Of a stretch of DNA of 64,000 bases, positions 22,485 through 34,304 are shown one piece after another. Positions within the stretch are counted from its first letter, which is position 1. Each line of letters begins with the position of its first letter. The translations under genes were made by a program, and so were the position numbers. The notes under the pieces are model-generated. The model was not told the origin of the DNA. It did no database searches and was given only the letters and a program-made list of their open reading frames with translations. Location of the stretch: NCBI GenBank assembly GCA_026075535.2, contig AP026548.1, positions 7,874,001 to 7,938,000 of the forward strand, read 5' to 3'. The stretch is from Tricholoma matsutake. Lineage: Eukaryota; Basidiomycota; Agaricomycetes; Agaricales; Tricholomataceae.

Positions 22485-23285
22485 AGGAAAACCACCAGAG
22501 GTTTGAGGAGCATTGATGAGCATGAGCTGATCCAGGAAACGACTGATGCCAGATCAAGTCGCTAGACCCAAGGAAAACCGAGATCGGACAAGCAGAACCA
22601 TGGATGCCTCGAGGGCTTGACGAGGGCTGACACCGCAAGAGAAGAAACAACCGATGCCAAATCAGGTTGTTAGGGAGACATAGGATGTCTACCCAAGGAG
22701 GGATGTGGCCAACAGATCCAGAGGGGAGATGAGAGAAGAGAGACAAGAGACAAGAGAGGGAAGACAAGAGACAAGAGACAAGAGACAAGAAAAGAAAACC
22801 AAAAAAACTCACTGTTGGGATGATTGATGAATGTTGAATGTAGGTTGAACACTGAATAGAGGTTGATGTTGAGAAAATGAATGGTCAACGAGCGTCTGCC
22901 TGCCCTAAATTCAGTGGCTGCATAAGATTTGCCCGTGGTTAACCTTAACCCTACAGTCTCATCTCATCTCATCTCATCTCCCCTCCCTCCTCTCCCCTCT
23001 CCCTCTCTCATCTCTCGTCTCTCATCTCTCATCTCTCGTCTCGTCTCTAGATCCGTTGGCCACATCCCTCTCCCTGGGTAGACATCCTACATTGCCCTAA
23101 CAACCCGATTTGGCATCGGTTGTTTCTTCTCTTGTGGTGTCAGCCCTCGTCAAGCCCTCGAGGCATCCATGGTTCTGCTTGTCCAATCTTGGTTTTCCTT
23201 GGGTCTAGCGACTTGATCTGGCATCAGTCGTTTCCTGGATCGGCTCATGCTCATCAACGCTCCTCAAACCTCTGGTGGTTTTCCG
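22485..23285. repeat. inverted repeat (about 240-bp arms) with polypurine/polypyrimidine spacer
   Basis: The arms at about 22485-22730 and 23047-23285 are reverse complements with only scattered differences. The arm-proximal spacer is polypurine on the left (GAGACAAGAGACAAGAGACA-like, 22735-22800). On the right it is polypyrimidine (TCTCATCTCATCTC-like, 22955-23048), so these can also pair. The structure sits between the divergent starts of the 681-codon gene and the transposase, where both promoters should lie. Two similar open frames on its arms are a by-product of the symmetry. Confidence 0.8.
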
Positions 23286-23788
23286 ATGCTTCTGGTGTGA
23301 TTTCAGCATGTTTCAGTAAGTAATCCATATTCTCCCAAGATTCCCATTGACTGATGCTCACTCTCATTCAAGCTCTGAGTTCATTTCTTAACCTTGAGTC
23401 TTGACTTCATTTGGCATGCATGTCGACGACAGATGTGCATGGAATCTATGGACCAGAGTTGCCCGTCTCTAGCTTTGCAAAAAGATGGTAGAGCATTGCA
23501 TGAGAAAGGAAAGATTTGAGCAGAGCAAAATGTACGCTTTTTTTTCTTATCTTACCGTCATTTCTCCTGTAACACTTTGCACACACAGCACCGGAATCTT
23601 CAAATGACCCTTACACTTGTTCCATTATTTGTCTTTGCAAGCTGTTACCAATGCCTTCCGGTGCCTCAAATCACCATCTTCTTTCCCGGATCTTAGTCTG
23701 ACCCATCTCAAAAACAGATCATAGTTCCAATGCCTCCCTGAACGTCTTTGTTATACAATAAAAACTCTTCTTCATTTTTTACCGCCTC
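23286..23788. other. transposase 5' region, no separate gene
   Basis: No coding evidence. It precedes the transposase ATG at 23789 and probably holds its promoter and 5' UTR. Confidence 0.4.
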
Positions 23789-26700
23789 ATGGCTCCATCT
23801 CCTAAGCGTCTATGTGCATGTGGTTGCACTCTTCAGGTAACTCAGAAGGTTGAACTAGGACATCTGAATGGACAAAGATCAGCACTGTTTGCAGCCAATG
23901 TTCTTTCACAAAATTGTTTGTTATTATGCAGTTGTAAGCAAGCCTTCAAAGCACAACAAATGTCACCTGCTCACTCTGCTGGAAAGCAGGAGCTCGTTGG
24001 TCACCCTGCACCAGCTCATCAAGTGTTTTTGTCAAGAAAAGCTTCCCGGCCAGACAGACCTTCATCCAAAAATGAAAATCCCTCAGGTGAAACTGGAGAG
24101 GCATCTGTTGAATGCGACGACTTTTCTATGAGTGAGGCAGGGCCATCTGGGTTCCACCATGATTCTCCATCTGCAGTATCACCTCGCACCATCAACTCAC
24201 AACACCTACCTCCTCGTTCTTCTCCAATGCCATTCCCACCTGATCCAAATCACCTCCCATCCACGGCATCACCTCGCACCATCAACTCACAACACATACC
24301 TCCTCATTCTTCTCCAATGCCATTCCCACCTGATCCAGATCACCTCCCATCCACGGCATCACCTCGCACCATCAACTTACAACATCTACCTCCTCGTTCT
24401 TCTCCAATGCCATTCCCACCTGATCCAGATCACCTTCCTCCCTGTTCTTATCCAACGCCCTTACCGGATAATGCAGATGGCCATGATCAGTACAGCTTGT
24501 TGATGGCACGCCGATCCCGCCAAATCATAGAGCGCATTGAGCAGATTGGTCGAGTATGTTGGGGAACCAACCATGTCCAGTTTCTTGAGCAGGAGGAGAG
24601 GGAGGAAGATGGGGATGAAGTGAGCATCACAGAAGAGAACTCGAACATGGAAGATGAAGAGGATGGAATGGGGTGTGATCATGATGAGCCTGATGAGCCT
24701 GGGGATGAAGAGGACATGCTGTTTGCTGAACCAGGCCAGGAAGGAATCTCAGTTTGGGACCTTCTTGGTGAGGGTTTTATGAAAGAGGTTGCAGAAATAG
24801 GTTGGCAACTTTTGGACTGATTCTAACTGTCTTTCTGATGTTTTTTTTCAGAAGGCAAACTTCTCAATGAAAGCAACTTAACCCTTCTGCGTGCCTACAC
24901 CCTTAAAGTTGAAGATGGTATCACAAATGCAACTTTCAACAAATTTCGCTTTGCTTTCCCTCAAGCCCCACTCGACTCAATCAAGTCTACAGAGAAACGG
25001 GTGCAGTTCCTCTCAGGTTTTCAGCCCATATGCTACAGTTGTTGTCGTTCCTCATGTGTCTGTTATACCGGCCCATACAAGGCCTTGCAGCAGTGCCCGA
25101 AATGTAAGGCTGATCATTACAAAGCCGATGACACAACCACACATTCATACTTCGAATATCTTCCCATCATCCCGTGTCTTTGGGCAATGGTAGCCAATTC
25201 TACCTATGCTAAAAAAATGCAATACTGGTCAAACCATGTGCACGATCCAACCAAGTTAACAGATATCCTCAACGGCACACATTACACCTCACTACTGGGG
25301 AAGTGCGTCACCATTGGCGAGGAAGAACTCCCCGAGTGGTTCTTCTCTGATCCTTGAGATATCGCACTCGGCTTGTCGACTGATGGTTTTTGCCCTTTCA
25401 AGCATCGGAACAAGGCTGCTTGGCCACTCATTCTGTTCAATTACAATCTCCCTCCAGAAGAAAGGTTTCAAAAGAAAAATATCATTTCTCTTGGATCAAT
25501 TCCCAAGAAACCCCTTGACTTGGATTCATTTTTGTGGCCGCTTGGCCAGGAATTTCTCCAGCTTGAAATTGGGGTCTCAGCATTCGATGCACTCTTGCAG
25601 TCGATTTTCACTCTCCATGCATATTTAATTGTCGTTTTTGGTGATATTCCAGCAGTCTCATTGATTATGCGCATGAAGGGACATAATGTGATTGTTCCAT
25701 GTCGAATGTGTGAAATTCGAGGGATCCGCAAACCTGGTGCAAAAACATATTATGTGCCCTTGGATCATTCTTTCTTTCCAGGTGTTCAGGATTCGTACAG
25801 CCCATCTGCTCTTCCACTCCACAATCATGCATCATTCCTCGAACAAGCAGAGATAGTTCAATCCACTTCAACTAGCAAAGATTTCGATAAATTTTCCACA
25901 AAGTTTGGCATCAAAGGCGTGCCATTGCTCAGTGCATTAAGCTCCCTCTCGTTTCCAACTTCATTCCCCTACGACTTCATGCATCTCATCTGGGCAAACC
26001 TGATTCCTAATCTGGTTCTCTTTTGGACTGGGAAATTCAAGGACCTGGATCATGATGGGCAGGACTATGTGATTATGAAAACTGTCTGGGAAGCGATCGG
26101 AGAGGCAACCTTTCGGGCTGGGGAAATGATTCCTGCTGCATTTGGGTCCCACGTCCCTAATGTTGCATTAGAGAAGGTGCATATGATTGCTGAAACCTAT
26201 TCAATCTGGACATTATACCTTGCACCTGTGCTTCTTAAAGGCCACTTCCTGGATGAATGCTATTACAACCATTTTGTGAAACTTGTTCGACTGCTTACAT
26301 GTTGCATTGACCTTGAAATCACGCATGAAGAAATTGATGACCTGGACCAAAATTTCCAAAAGTGGGTTCAAGACTATGAGCGGTACATGCTTCGACCTCT
26401 CACTTAGACAGAATTTTGTTTAATGGCTTGCCAGGTTCTACTGTCAAGATGATCCAGATTGTGCTTCATGCTGCCCACTCACTGTTCATGCCTTGCTGCA
26501 TATTGCTCCAACCATCAGAGCTATGGGCCCGGTCTGGGCCTATTGGGCATTCCCAATGGAACGCTATTGCAGCGACGTCCTTCACAACATCCGGAGTCAA
26601 CAGTTCCCCTACTCAAGCATCAACAGATATGTTACATTGCATGCACAGTTAACCCACATCACCCTTCTATACAATTTGGATGAGAAACTATGCCTTCAAC

Positions 26701-27423
26701 CACCTGCATCTCATGACTGGAATTTGACACTGCCTTTATGTATGTCTTCCATCTCTCAACAAATCCACCAATTTACATTAGTTTTAGATCTGCTATATGT
26801 TCTTACTCCTCCAATGCGATCTGCTGAATCTATCAACCGCTCTCTATGGATGAAACTTACTGCATCGCTTGCAACTTGCTTTGATGTAACTGTCCAAACA
26901 ATTCGTCGGCTCATCCCAAAGGATTCCCAATTCGTTCAGTATGGCCGAGTATACCAGCTTGAGGGTGGGGATGTTATGCATGTTGTGAGCTTAACTCACC
27001 TCAATCTGATAGCCAAGACATGTCATTCATCCAGGTATGTGTTGATGTATCTCTGATGCGGTACACATTGACAAGTTTCTATTTTAGTATCAACTTTTGG
27101 TTGATAAATTTGCTCATCAACGACACTGAACATCCGAGTTTGAACTGTGCAACTTCTATGGCCAACTACTTTGCCTTCTTATCATCAGCATTCCTGAGTC
27201 GCAAAATGACCGAGTGCAGCCCCAAACACTTGTCTATGCACTTATCAAGTCAGTTAAACTAATCGACTCCACCGTGGATGGGATCAAATATTATGAAAAC
27301 TTCAGATCCATGGAATTTGTCGACCTCAACCAAGTGAAATGTGTCATTGGACGGATCATGGATCATGGGAGGTGGGCTATTGTTGATCGCAGCACATCTT
27401 CTGCACAACCACATGTTACATAG
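23789..27423 (+). pseudogene. Plavaka transposase, four exons, inactivated
   Basis: Exons: 23789-24767, 24852-26382, 26435-27034, 27088-27423, with GT-AG introns of 84, 52 and 53 nt. The N-terminus has closely spaced cysteines (LCACGCTLQVTQ) and a Pro-rich linker with three 30-residue repeats. The middle carries a Cys-rich segment (CYSCCRSSCVCYTG, then CPKCKADH) and the conserved Plavaka core (LSTDGFCPFKHRN, DSFLWPL, FGDIPAVSLIMRMKGHN, CRMCEIRG). A TGA at 25355-25357 replaces the arginine of SDP-R-DIALG. There is a frame change near 26990 and a second TGA in the last exon (after AHQRH). Without those it would be nearly complete, but as it stands it is non-functional. Confidence 0.85.
24179..24448 (+). 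repeat. 90-bp tandem repeat, three units
   Basis: Units 24179-24268, 24269-24358 and 24359-24448 each encode one 30-residue copy of SPRTINSQHLPPRSSPMPF with a PPDPDHLPSTA tail in the transposase linker. The length is a multiple of three, so the frame is kept. The high identity points to recent expansion. Confidence 0.9.
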
Positions 27424-28012
27424 TTACTCCGCGTTGTATTTGTATAGCTGTCCTAAATAAAGTTTCTTAGTTGTTTCTCAAAGCATTGAAAACATGCCGC
27501 CGAGTTTAAATTCAGCCAAAATTTGATGTAAGGCCTCGTCAAAAATTCACATTGTTGAGCTAGCCCAAAAGTGGTTGAAATTCCTGTTGTTGTCGAAGTG
27601 GGAAATCATCCCATCTATTTCAGCCCCTCATGGTATGTTATTCCACCTCACCAATTTGACATAAAAAGTAGAAATATACTGCATGTAAAATTCATACCTT
27701 AAATGTGTTGGAATCCAAACTGTCCTCTTAGATGAAAATCATCCTAGACCAACTGTATGAAATTCCTATCATTGTCAAAGGTGAAAAAACATCCCATATA
27801 TTTCAGCTGCTCATGGTATGATATTCCACCACACCAACTTGGCATAAAAAGTAGAAATATACTATATATGAAATCAATACCTTAAGTGTTTGGAACATTG
27901 CAGTCAGAAAGTCATCCCAAATTCATCCACCCTTAATTCATCCATATATATTATGAAAGCAGGGTTTCCTAAACTAAACAAATGAAAAACAGGCCCCGCT
28001 GGGTTCACAGTG
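27424..28012. repeat. right subterminal region of Plavaka
   Basis: AT-rich DNA with two diverged direct copies of a block containing TTTCAGCNNCTCATGGTATG and GCATAAAAAGTAGAAATATAC (about 27620 and 27815). It ends in CATCCCAAATTCATCCACCC, the inverse of the subterminal DNA at 10580. No gene. Confidence 0.65.
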
Positions 28013-29691
28013 TTACTTGTAAGCTAACATCTCTATATCCCTGTTATAACTGCCATCTTAGTAGACTTCACAGGTAGGGACCTTGAACAGTACTGGGAGG
28101 CACTATACAGGTCACTATAACATCTGGCTTGTGAACGAGCTCCAAGAAATGCTCATGTATGTCCATAATCAGGTTCCCAAGTCCCATCTCATCACTGGCT
28201 GGGTGAACGGGAATCTCTACATACCCAGCAATGAAGTTTCTGGTGTTCTTCCGATTCCTGATGACATCAGGGTAAAATCAGGAATGGGAGAGTATCAAGC
28301 ACTTCTCCACTCGAATCAACCTCAGAAGTTTTTGGCCTCAATGCAGGGAACCTGAAAACTCATACTTCCCATACACAGCCATGAAGAGCGTAATTTGTTC
28401 TGGCAGCTCATTGCTGAAAATGTTTCTTTTGCATCAGCCCAGTGGGAAATAGCCATGAAAGTATGGAACAGATATGCAGATGAGCACAAGGAGATTTCAT
28501 ATAAGGGGTGTATTACTCATTCAGTTCATCATTTATTCCTACGAAGTTCTTCCCTCATGGCAGTTGGCTGAGCATTTGAGAATGTATTTTGATGGAGACT
28601 GGAAAAGTCAAGCAAACACCAAGCAGACAATGGCAGTAACAGCCAAGGACCATTTGACACTCAAGAAAGCACTCCAGGATCCCAGTCGGTCTGAAACTGC
28701 GCCCCTAGCCACAGAAAGCACCATGCAGCTCCATTCTGTTGCAAAAGGATTCTTTCCTCTAGATCCACCAGCCATCTCATTTGCCCTGCCACCACCAGAT
28801 GTCGATATGCCAACAATGTCGACAGTCAATCCCGATCGCACTATCTCCAAGTCTCCCACATCGTCCAAGTCCACTTCTCCAATGAGACCGACAGAAAACC
28901 CCAAAGAGAGTCAGAGGCCGGTATCCACAGTTGAAACATCTCAGATACTGTCAAGAAAGCATGCAGCTGAGGCATCCACAGAAGTACAGCCCACCAAAAG
29001 GAAGCAACAAGCAAGAAGCTGCAGAAAGTGTGTCTGTGGGACAGAATGTCGAGGGAGAAAGGAGGTAAAGTATTGCACAAACAAGTGCAAAGACTGTGGA
29101 AAGGTAGACACAAGAGGCAGAGCAATATATTACCCTGGAGAAAATGTTGGGAATAATGGGAGAAAAAGACACTTTTTCACTGGGGAAAAATAAGAGGAAC
29201 CATCAGTAAAAATATGTTATTTTCCCACACTTTGTCCTTTTGGTTGCTACAGGAAAACAACTAATCTGTTTCCAGGAGAAAAACTTGTGAACATTAGGGG
29301 GGAAAAGGTCATTTTCCCACTTTTTTCTCTGTGGAAAAATAACTAATCTGTTTCTAGGTGAAAAAATTGTGTAAGTCAGGAGAAAAAATGTTATTTTCAC
29401 CAGATATAGAGAAAATGTGGAAAAAAAGATATATTTCCCCTCCATCTTCACCTGATTTTCTCCCAGGAATGGATGAGTTATTTTTGCTGAGCAAGAGCAA
29501 AGAGAAAAGTGTGGGAAAAACAACATTTCTTTACTGATGGTTCCTTTTATTTTTCCCCAGGGAAAAAGTGTCTTTGTCCCTATTATTCCCAACATATTCT
29601 CCAGGGTAATATATTGCTCTGCCTCTTGTGAGATTGTCGCGGTCGAAACCCCAAGAAGCTGAGACTACCCTGCAACGAGGGATGGGAGTAG
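28013..29691 (+). pseudogene. exonuclease-domain protein, 3' part
   Basis: It resumes with LL, a splice donor at 28018, an acceptor before 28074, then VGTLNSTGRHYTGHYNIWLV. The C-terminal part has GWVNGNLYIPSNEVSGVLP and a Ser/Pro-rich linker. It ends in a cysteine-rich tail (CRKCVCGTECRGRKEVKYC, then CKDCGKVD). TGA at 28353-28355 stands where QGT-R-K is expected. The tail is interrupted by the MITE at 29109-29630. Removing that element and one copy of AGA restores CRGRN and a TAG stop at 29689-29691, so the original gene end is still visible. Confidence 0.75.
29109..29630. mobile_element. 522-bp MITE, CACAAGAGG ends, 3-bp AGA duplication
   Basis: Inverted repeats of about 110 bp begin CACAAGAGGCAGAGCAATAT on both sides. 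AGA at 29106-29108 and 29631-29633 is the target duplication. The CAC terminus and 3-bp duplication match CACTA/Plavaka-type mobilisation. The interior has no coding capacity; its open frames run through A/T-rich repeats. Confidence 0.88.
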
Positions 29692-29934
29692 GAGGGCGAT
29701 GATAATCGATAGTAGATACTCGATGGCGCGATGGCACTTAGAGCGGCGAGATTAAACAAAGACAAACAGTCCCTTTTCAGTATCCCGCCGCTTTATCTTT
29801 ATTTTATTCCACAACAATCAGTACCGAGCCAATCCGGACTTCCCCTCGACTTTTCCATATTTTCTGGAAATCTTGTTCACGTGAAATTTTTAAACAGACT
29901 TTGCTCAGCCTCCTCCCACAATACTCTGGCTGCT

Positions 29935-32349
29935 ATGCCTGACGACACAGTTCGTGTATTACGCTGTCTCGTCAAAGGCGCTACAATACCCATGAAGGTC
30001 TCGCTATCTGTCGACGACGACGTTGATGACTTGAAGGCAATGGTGCATCAAAGGGGCCAAAACCGCATTCTTCGTGGCACCGATATCCAGGACCTCTTTG
30101 TTTGGAAGGTAAGGACAACCTTGAGGGTAGACGTTGCCACCCACAACTTGGCAGCTCAATAACCAGGAATTCATAATACCTGAAGAAAGCCTTGGTGATC
30201 GCGTTTTCTCACAAGGGCATCTCTCAACCATTGCCGTCAAATTGGAGTCGAGCGCTAGGATAGGGGATATCTTTAAAGACCAACCCAAGTTGGGTCTCCA
30301 CATTGTAGTGCAGCATGTGCCTTCCCGTGAGTGTGAGCGTTTGTCTATCAGGCGGCACCGAGTCAGCACAATTTCACAGCCACAATCTCTCCAAGTTCGT
30401 CTCTCGCTCACGGTAAGCCACATCATCGTATTAGTCATACCTGTTGAAGTTCTGCTCATCACCTGGCCATCTAGCTTCGTCTACTGGTGAACGTCCTCCT
30501 GCTGGTGAGTCCACCCATCTCCGGTTCTTCCGTCTCCTTTCCGGCTTTGGTCGTGAGCTGACTGCACTATATTATAAAGCTCAAAAGCTCCCCTCTGAAC
30601 ACTCACTCCACAAGCTATGGATGCTCGCCAAAGAACCCCAAGCAATGCTTTTTGAGACTCGCCCAGTTCAGCGGGACGAAATCTCCCCATCGACAGAAAC
30701 CAATCTCCCGTTGGATTGTATGGTGCTGAAGGGAGGCGATTGGGTTCGGGAACTTCAGCCAGATTCTCGTTTCACGGGCGTTCTGATCAGGGCTGAGTAT
30801 AAAGAAGCCTTGCGAGCGATCATGGAATGGTTTTTACATGGGAATAAGGTGACCGAGGACCCCATGGAAGTCGATGACATGCAACCAGCCCCTTTGGGGA
30901 ACCCGTTCTTAGACGTGCCTATTGGCCTTGTTTCAGAAAATTGGGCATTTGTCTTACTTGGTAACCCCGGCATTGGTGAGCAAAGCAGTTTCTTATCACA
31001 TCATAGCCACCTCATCTCTAATTGTAGGGAAAACTGCGTTCTTATATGTGTTACTGGTTCTGCGCCTCCAAGCTCGGCTTCCGACCATCTATCAGTCACG
31101 AGACACCTATCTCTACTATTTCGCCGACAATGGAGTCTTCCGGATCCATTTGCCGGGACTCGTGGCCACAAACTTCAAGTCTCAGTTCTACCCCTCGACA
31201 TGGTGTTTGATCGATTCCAACCAGAGTCTTGATACCGTCCCAGTGTTCATTCAAGACCTGGATCTATTTATAGTTCAAGCCTCGTCACCTCGCCCACGTT
31301 TCGAATGGATGGATAAGGCAACAAGTCCAGTTTTGCGGTACTTTATGAAGTCATGGACACTTTCTGAGCTTCTTGTTGGGTATGTCACTCTCATTTCGGA
31401 ACCATTTGTAATTCCTCTCAGCCGAGCGCTGCAACGAAAAGTCTGTTCTGAAGCACAGATCGAATTCTTTTCTAATCGTTACGGTACCTCAGCTCGCTCG
31501 GTATACAGACATGCTTCACGCCCTTCGGACTATGACATAACCTTGCTAGGGAAGCTGACGTCGATTACGTACGAGAGGCTGGACAGTTTAATCAGGCAAT
31601 CGTCTGCGCTGGATCTGTCAGGACCTGTTTCTCATCAGATTATCATTCTTTCTCCTGGCTCCTCTCGCAAAGCCTTCGAATCAACATTCCCGACACGGTA
31701 CATATATGAGAAACTTCGGGACAGGCTTTTTAACCACAAGTTGGAGGCGGTCGCTCGCCTCTACGACATCTTTGTCCGAAACAAAGTTCCTGCTGGTTTC
31801 ATGCTGGAAGATGCTGTAAACGACGTGTTCTTCAGAGGGGGAGAGTGGAGTCTTGTCAACATGATGAAGTCAAACCATATGGGTCCAAAGTATACTCACT
31901 GGAAGGACCCCAAGGGTCCGATATCTCCCCAATATCTTCATCTCGGTTACGTGGGACGTCATATTGCCATCGATACCAATCCGAATCCTGTCGGAACCGT
32001 GTATGTGCCTTTGCCGCTGGTACATTTCCTAACTGGTGCGCAATTACAGCTTAAGGATGGATACTACTACCCCTCGTCCCGCTCCCAGGAAACGTTCGAT
32101 GCTTTCATCTACGAGTCGGCCACCACAACTGCAACCGTCTTTCAAGTTACCACTTCGAGGACTCATTCCGTCAAGGAGGGGGGTATCAAATGGCTGCAGG
32201 ATTTGGGTGTCCAGAAGTTTCGGTATATTGCAGTGTCAACACCTGACACCCCGCTTGATCTTCCATTTCCTAGTGAATGGAACACACCCTCAGGGCCATC
32301 GATTTCTGAGAAGTATCTTCTCACTGTAGAATCTTTACCTGAAAACTAG
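29935..32349 (+). CDS. Crinkler-like P-loop protein, five exons, 733 aa, intact
   Basis: Exons: 29935-30108, 30155-30326, 30380-30412, 30475-30975, 31028-32349. They total 2202 nt, exactly 734 codons including TAG. The first exon encodes a ubiquitin-like Crinkler header (LRCLVKGATIPMKVSLSVDD ending in DLFVWK). A Walker A motif, GNPGIGKT, lies at about residues 288-295 and is split by the last intron. The C-terminus (FDAFIYES...VFQVTTSRTHSVKEGG) resembles the PD-(D/E)xK nuclease-like end of fungal Crinkler proteins. Crinkler-type NTPase-nuclease proteins are known in fungi and oomycetes as effector-like or intracellular conflict proteins; the role here is unknown. No signal peptide is seen. 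The gene starts 243 bp after the exonuclease relic and is CpG-rich. I chose ATG 29935 because it opens the header domain; a longer in-frame start at 29731 is less likely. Confidence 0.85.
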
Positions 32350-32753
32350 CTAAACAAACATGTATATGGTGACCAAGAGTCAATAGTAGATAGTGGGCAC
32401 AACAGTTCTTCGAACATGATTTATCACTGAAGTCCTATGGTTGGGTGCGAGTGTGACGATGGTCCTTCCATAATTCAGGGCTCTCCTTCACGACCTTGGT
32501 CATCACTTTAGGTCATTTAGACCCTATCCTTATTCAGGCCTTCAGTGATTATGGGCAGTTTCTATGCAACAGGTTCCCATTCATCCTTGACAACACAAGA
32601 GCCTTTGGGAGCCTTCACCAAAATGCATCCAGACTTTTGGATGGTCCAGCATTGTGTTTGATCCCACCCAAGTCAGAGGTGAAGATCAAGCAGCTACTAA
32701 GTTAGTCCACACTGTTCAGTCAAAAACAATGGTATATCCATACCATCCAAGGG
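32350..32753. other. stretch without a confirmed gene
   Basis: An open frame at 32496-32705 has no recognisable domain. From about 32700 the sequence leads into a gypsy fragment. Confidence 0.4.
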
Positions 32754-34093
32754 ATGAAATTCCACAATATATCTGTCAGTAGCAGCGTAGCGGCCAGTGA
32801 CCAGTACAAAATGTATTTATCGACCTTGATGGCAACTATTATGCAAGACTCTTCTATGCCTCCCAGTTCCAATATTCCATCTACTGACTCTCTATATCCC
32901 ATCTTCCCAGCTCAAAAGAAGAAATACAAGCCCATCACGCAGAAAGTTTGACTGGTCATCCCAACCCTTCCAGAGCAATTTCGTATCATTTGAAACATTA
33001 CCGATGATCCCCTCGAGAATACACTGAAACGTAATCCACACCCCCCAGACTTCTCCCCAACACCTCGATATTCACTCGAATGCAGGGCGATTATAGACAA
33101 CAATCATCTGGCAATTTTCTCTGGCCAGAAGAATGTAAACTCATGCATGACTTCATCCAAAATCATGATACAGGCTTCACATGGAAAGAAAACGAATGAG
33201 GCAACTTTTGACTGGATTTCTTTCCTCCCATCAAATTTCCCATTATCCCCCATACCCCTTGGGTCAAACGAAATATTCCTATTCTGCCTGGTATCTACAA
33301 AGAAGTCTGCAGAATTATTGTGAAGAAGATCGAAGCAGGAGTCTATGAATGTTTGAACTCCACATATCGCTCTCAATGGTTCTGCAGTTTGAAGAAGGAT
33401 AGGAAATCCCTCCGACTTGTCCATGGTCTAGAACCTTTGAACAGGGTCACCATCCAGCACTCAGGTGTCGTCCCCATCCCCGAACATTTAGCAGAACAAT
33501 TTGGCAGATGATCTTGTGGTGGAATGTTAGACCTTTTTGTTGCCTACAATGAAAGGAAAGTAGCTGAATCCTCTTGCGATCTAACAACATTTCAGATGCA
33601 CTTCGCATCATCACTCTACCAATGGGTTGGATGAACTCCATCCCCATCATGCATGACAACAGCTCCTACATCCTTCAGCCCAAAATCCCCCACATCACCA
33701 TCCCCTATATCGATGATGTGCCTATCAAAGGTCCAAAATCTACATACCAACTTTGTGGTGGTGCATATGAAACTAAGGAATAGCATGGGTACAGGTAACA
33801 CCGCAGGTTTCTGGTCACGGGTATGCCCGGGTACGGGTACGGGTATGGGATTGCCATACCCGCAGAACACCATACCCATAACCATGGGTTTACAGGTACC
33901 AAATTACTGGTCAGGTGAGTGATCATCTGACTTCATTGATTCACTCACAACGTATTTGATTTCAAACTACAGGATGATCAATGACACTACCATAGCACCC
34001 CCAACCACTGCCGTGAGCAAATGCTCATGGGGTGGGGACAGGGAGCTCTGATGACCAGGAAGCGACACAAAATGACCACATCGCACAGGGAAT

Positions 34094-34260
34094 GGGCCCA
34101 AATGACATTTAATGTTGTTTGGGCCCTAGGTATTTTTTATATATCTTTCGTTCTTGTTTTCTTTCTAACTAATTAATATTTTTATTCAATTTTTAGATTC
34201 TAATAGTGCACCACCACCACGACAGCACCCACAACCACCGCCATGAGCAACTGCTCATGG
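34094..34260 (+). repeat. hairpin A module and hairpin B in the 33775 element
   Basis: GGGCCCAAA (34094-34102) pairs with TTTGGGCCC (34118-34126). A donor-like GTATTTT and an acceptor-like TTTTTAG (34196) follow. CCATGAGC (34241-34248), loop AACT and GCTCATGG (34253-34260) form a perfect B hairpin. A second B hairpin with a G-T wobble is at about 34011-34030. Confidence 0.75.
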
Positions 34261-34304
34261 GGTGGAAACGGGATGCATTTCAGATGGGGACGATGAGCAG
34301 GCAC

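Larger units (their letters stand above)
16575..28012 (+). mobile_element. Plavaka (CACTA-like) transposon, 11.4 kb, with cargo genes
   Basis: The ends are CACTGTGGACCC (16575) and the inverse GGGTTCACAGTG (to 28012). A TTA duplication flanks them at 16572-16574 and 28013-28015. Removing the element joins RHNL directly to LVGTLNSTG of the exonuclease gene across a normal splice site. This independently confirms the borders. Contents in order: AT-rich subterminal DNA (to about 17110), a Gly/Asp-rich minus-strand region with tandem repeats (17126-18600), a 111-residue plus-strand ORF (19360-19753), a 681-codon minus-strand gene (20132-22289), an inverted repeat (22485-23285), the transposase (23789-27423), and AT-rich subterminal DNA (27480-27990). 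Confidence 0.9.

Noticed and set aside
22378..23323. Two similar open frames on opposite strands that could look like a duplicated gene
   Set aside because: They are the two arms of an inverted repeat read outward; the peptides are Ser/Leu-rich with no domain.
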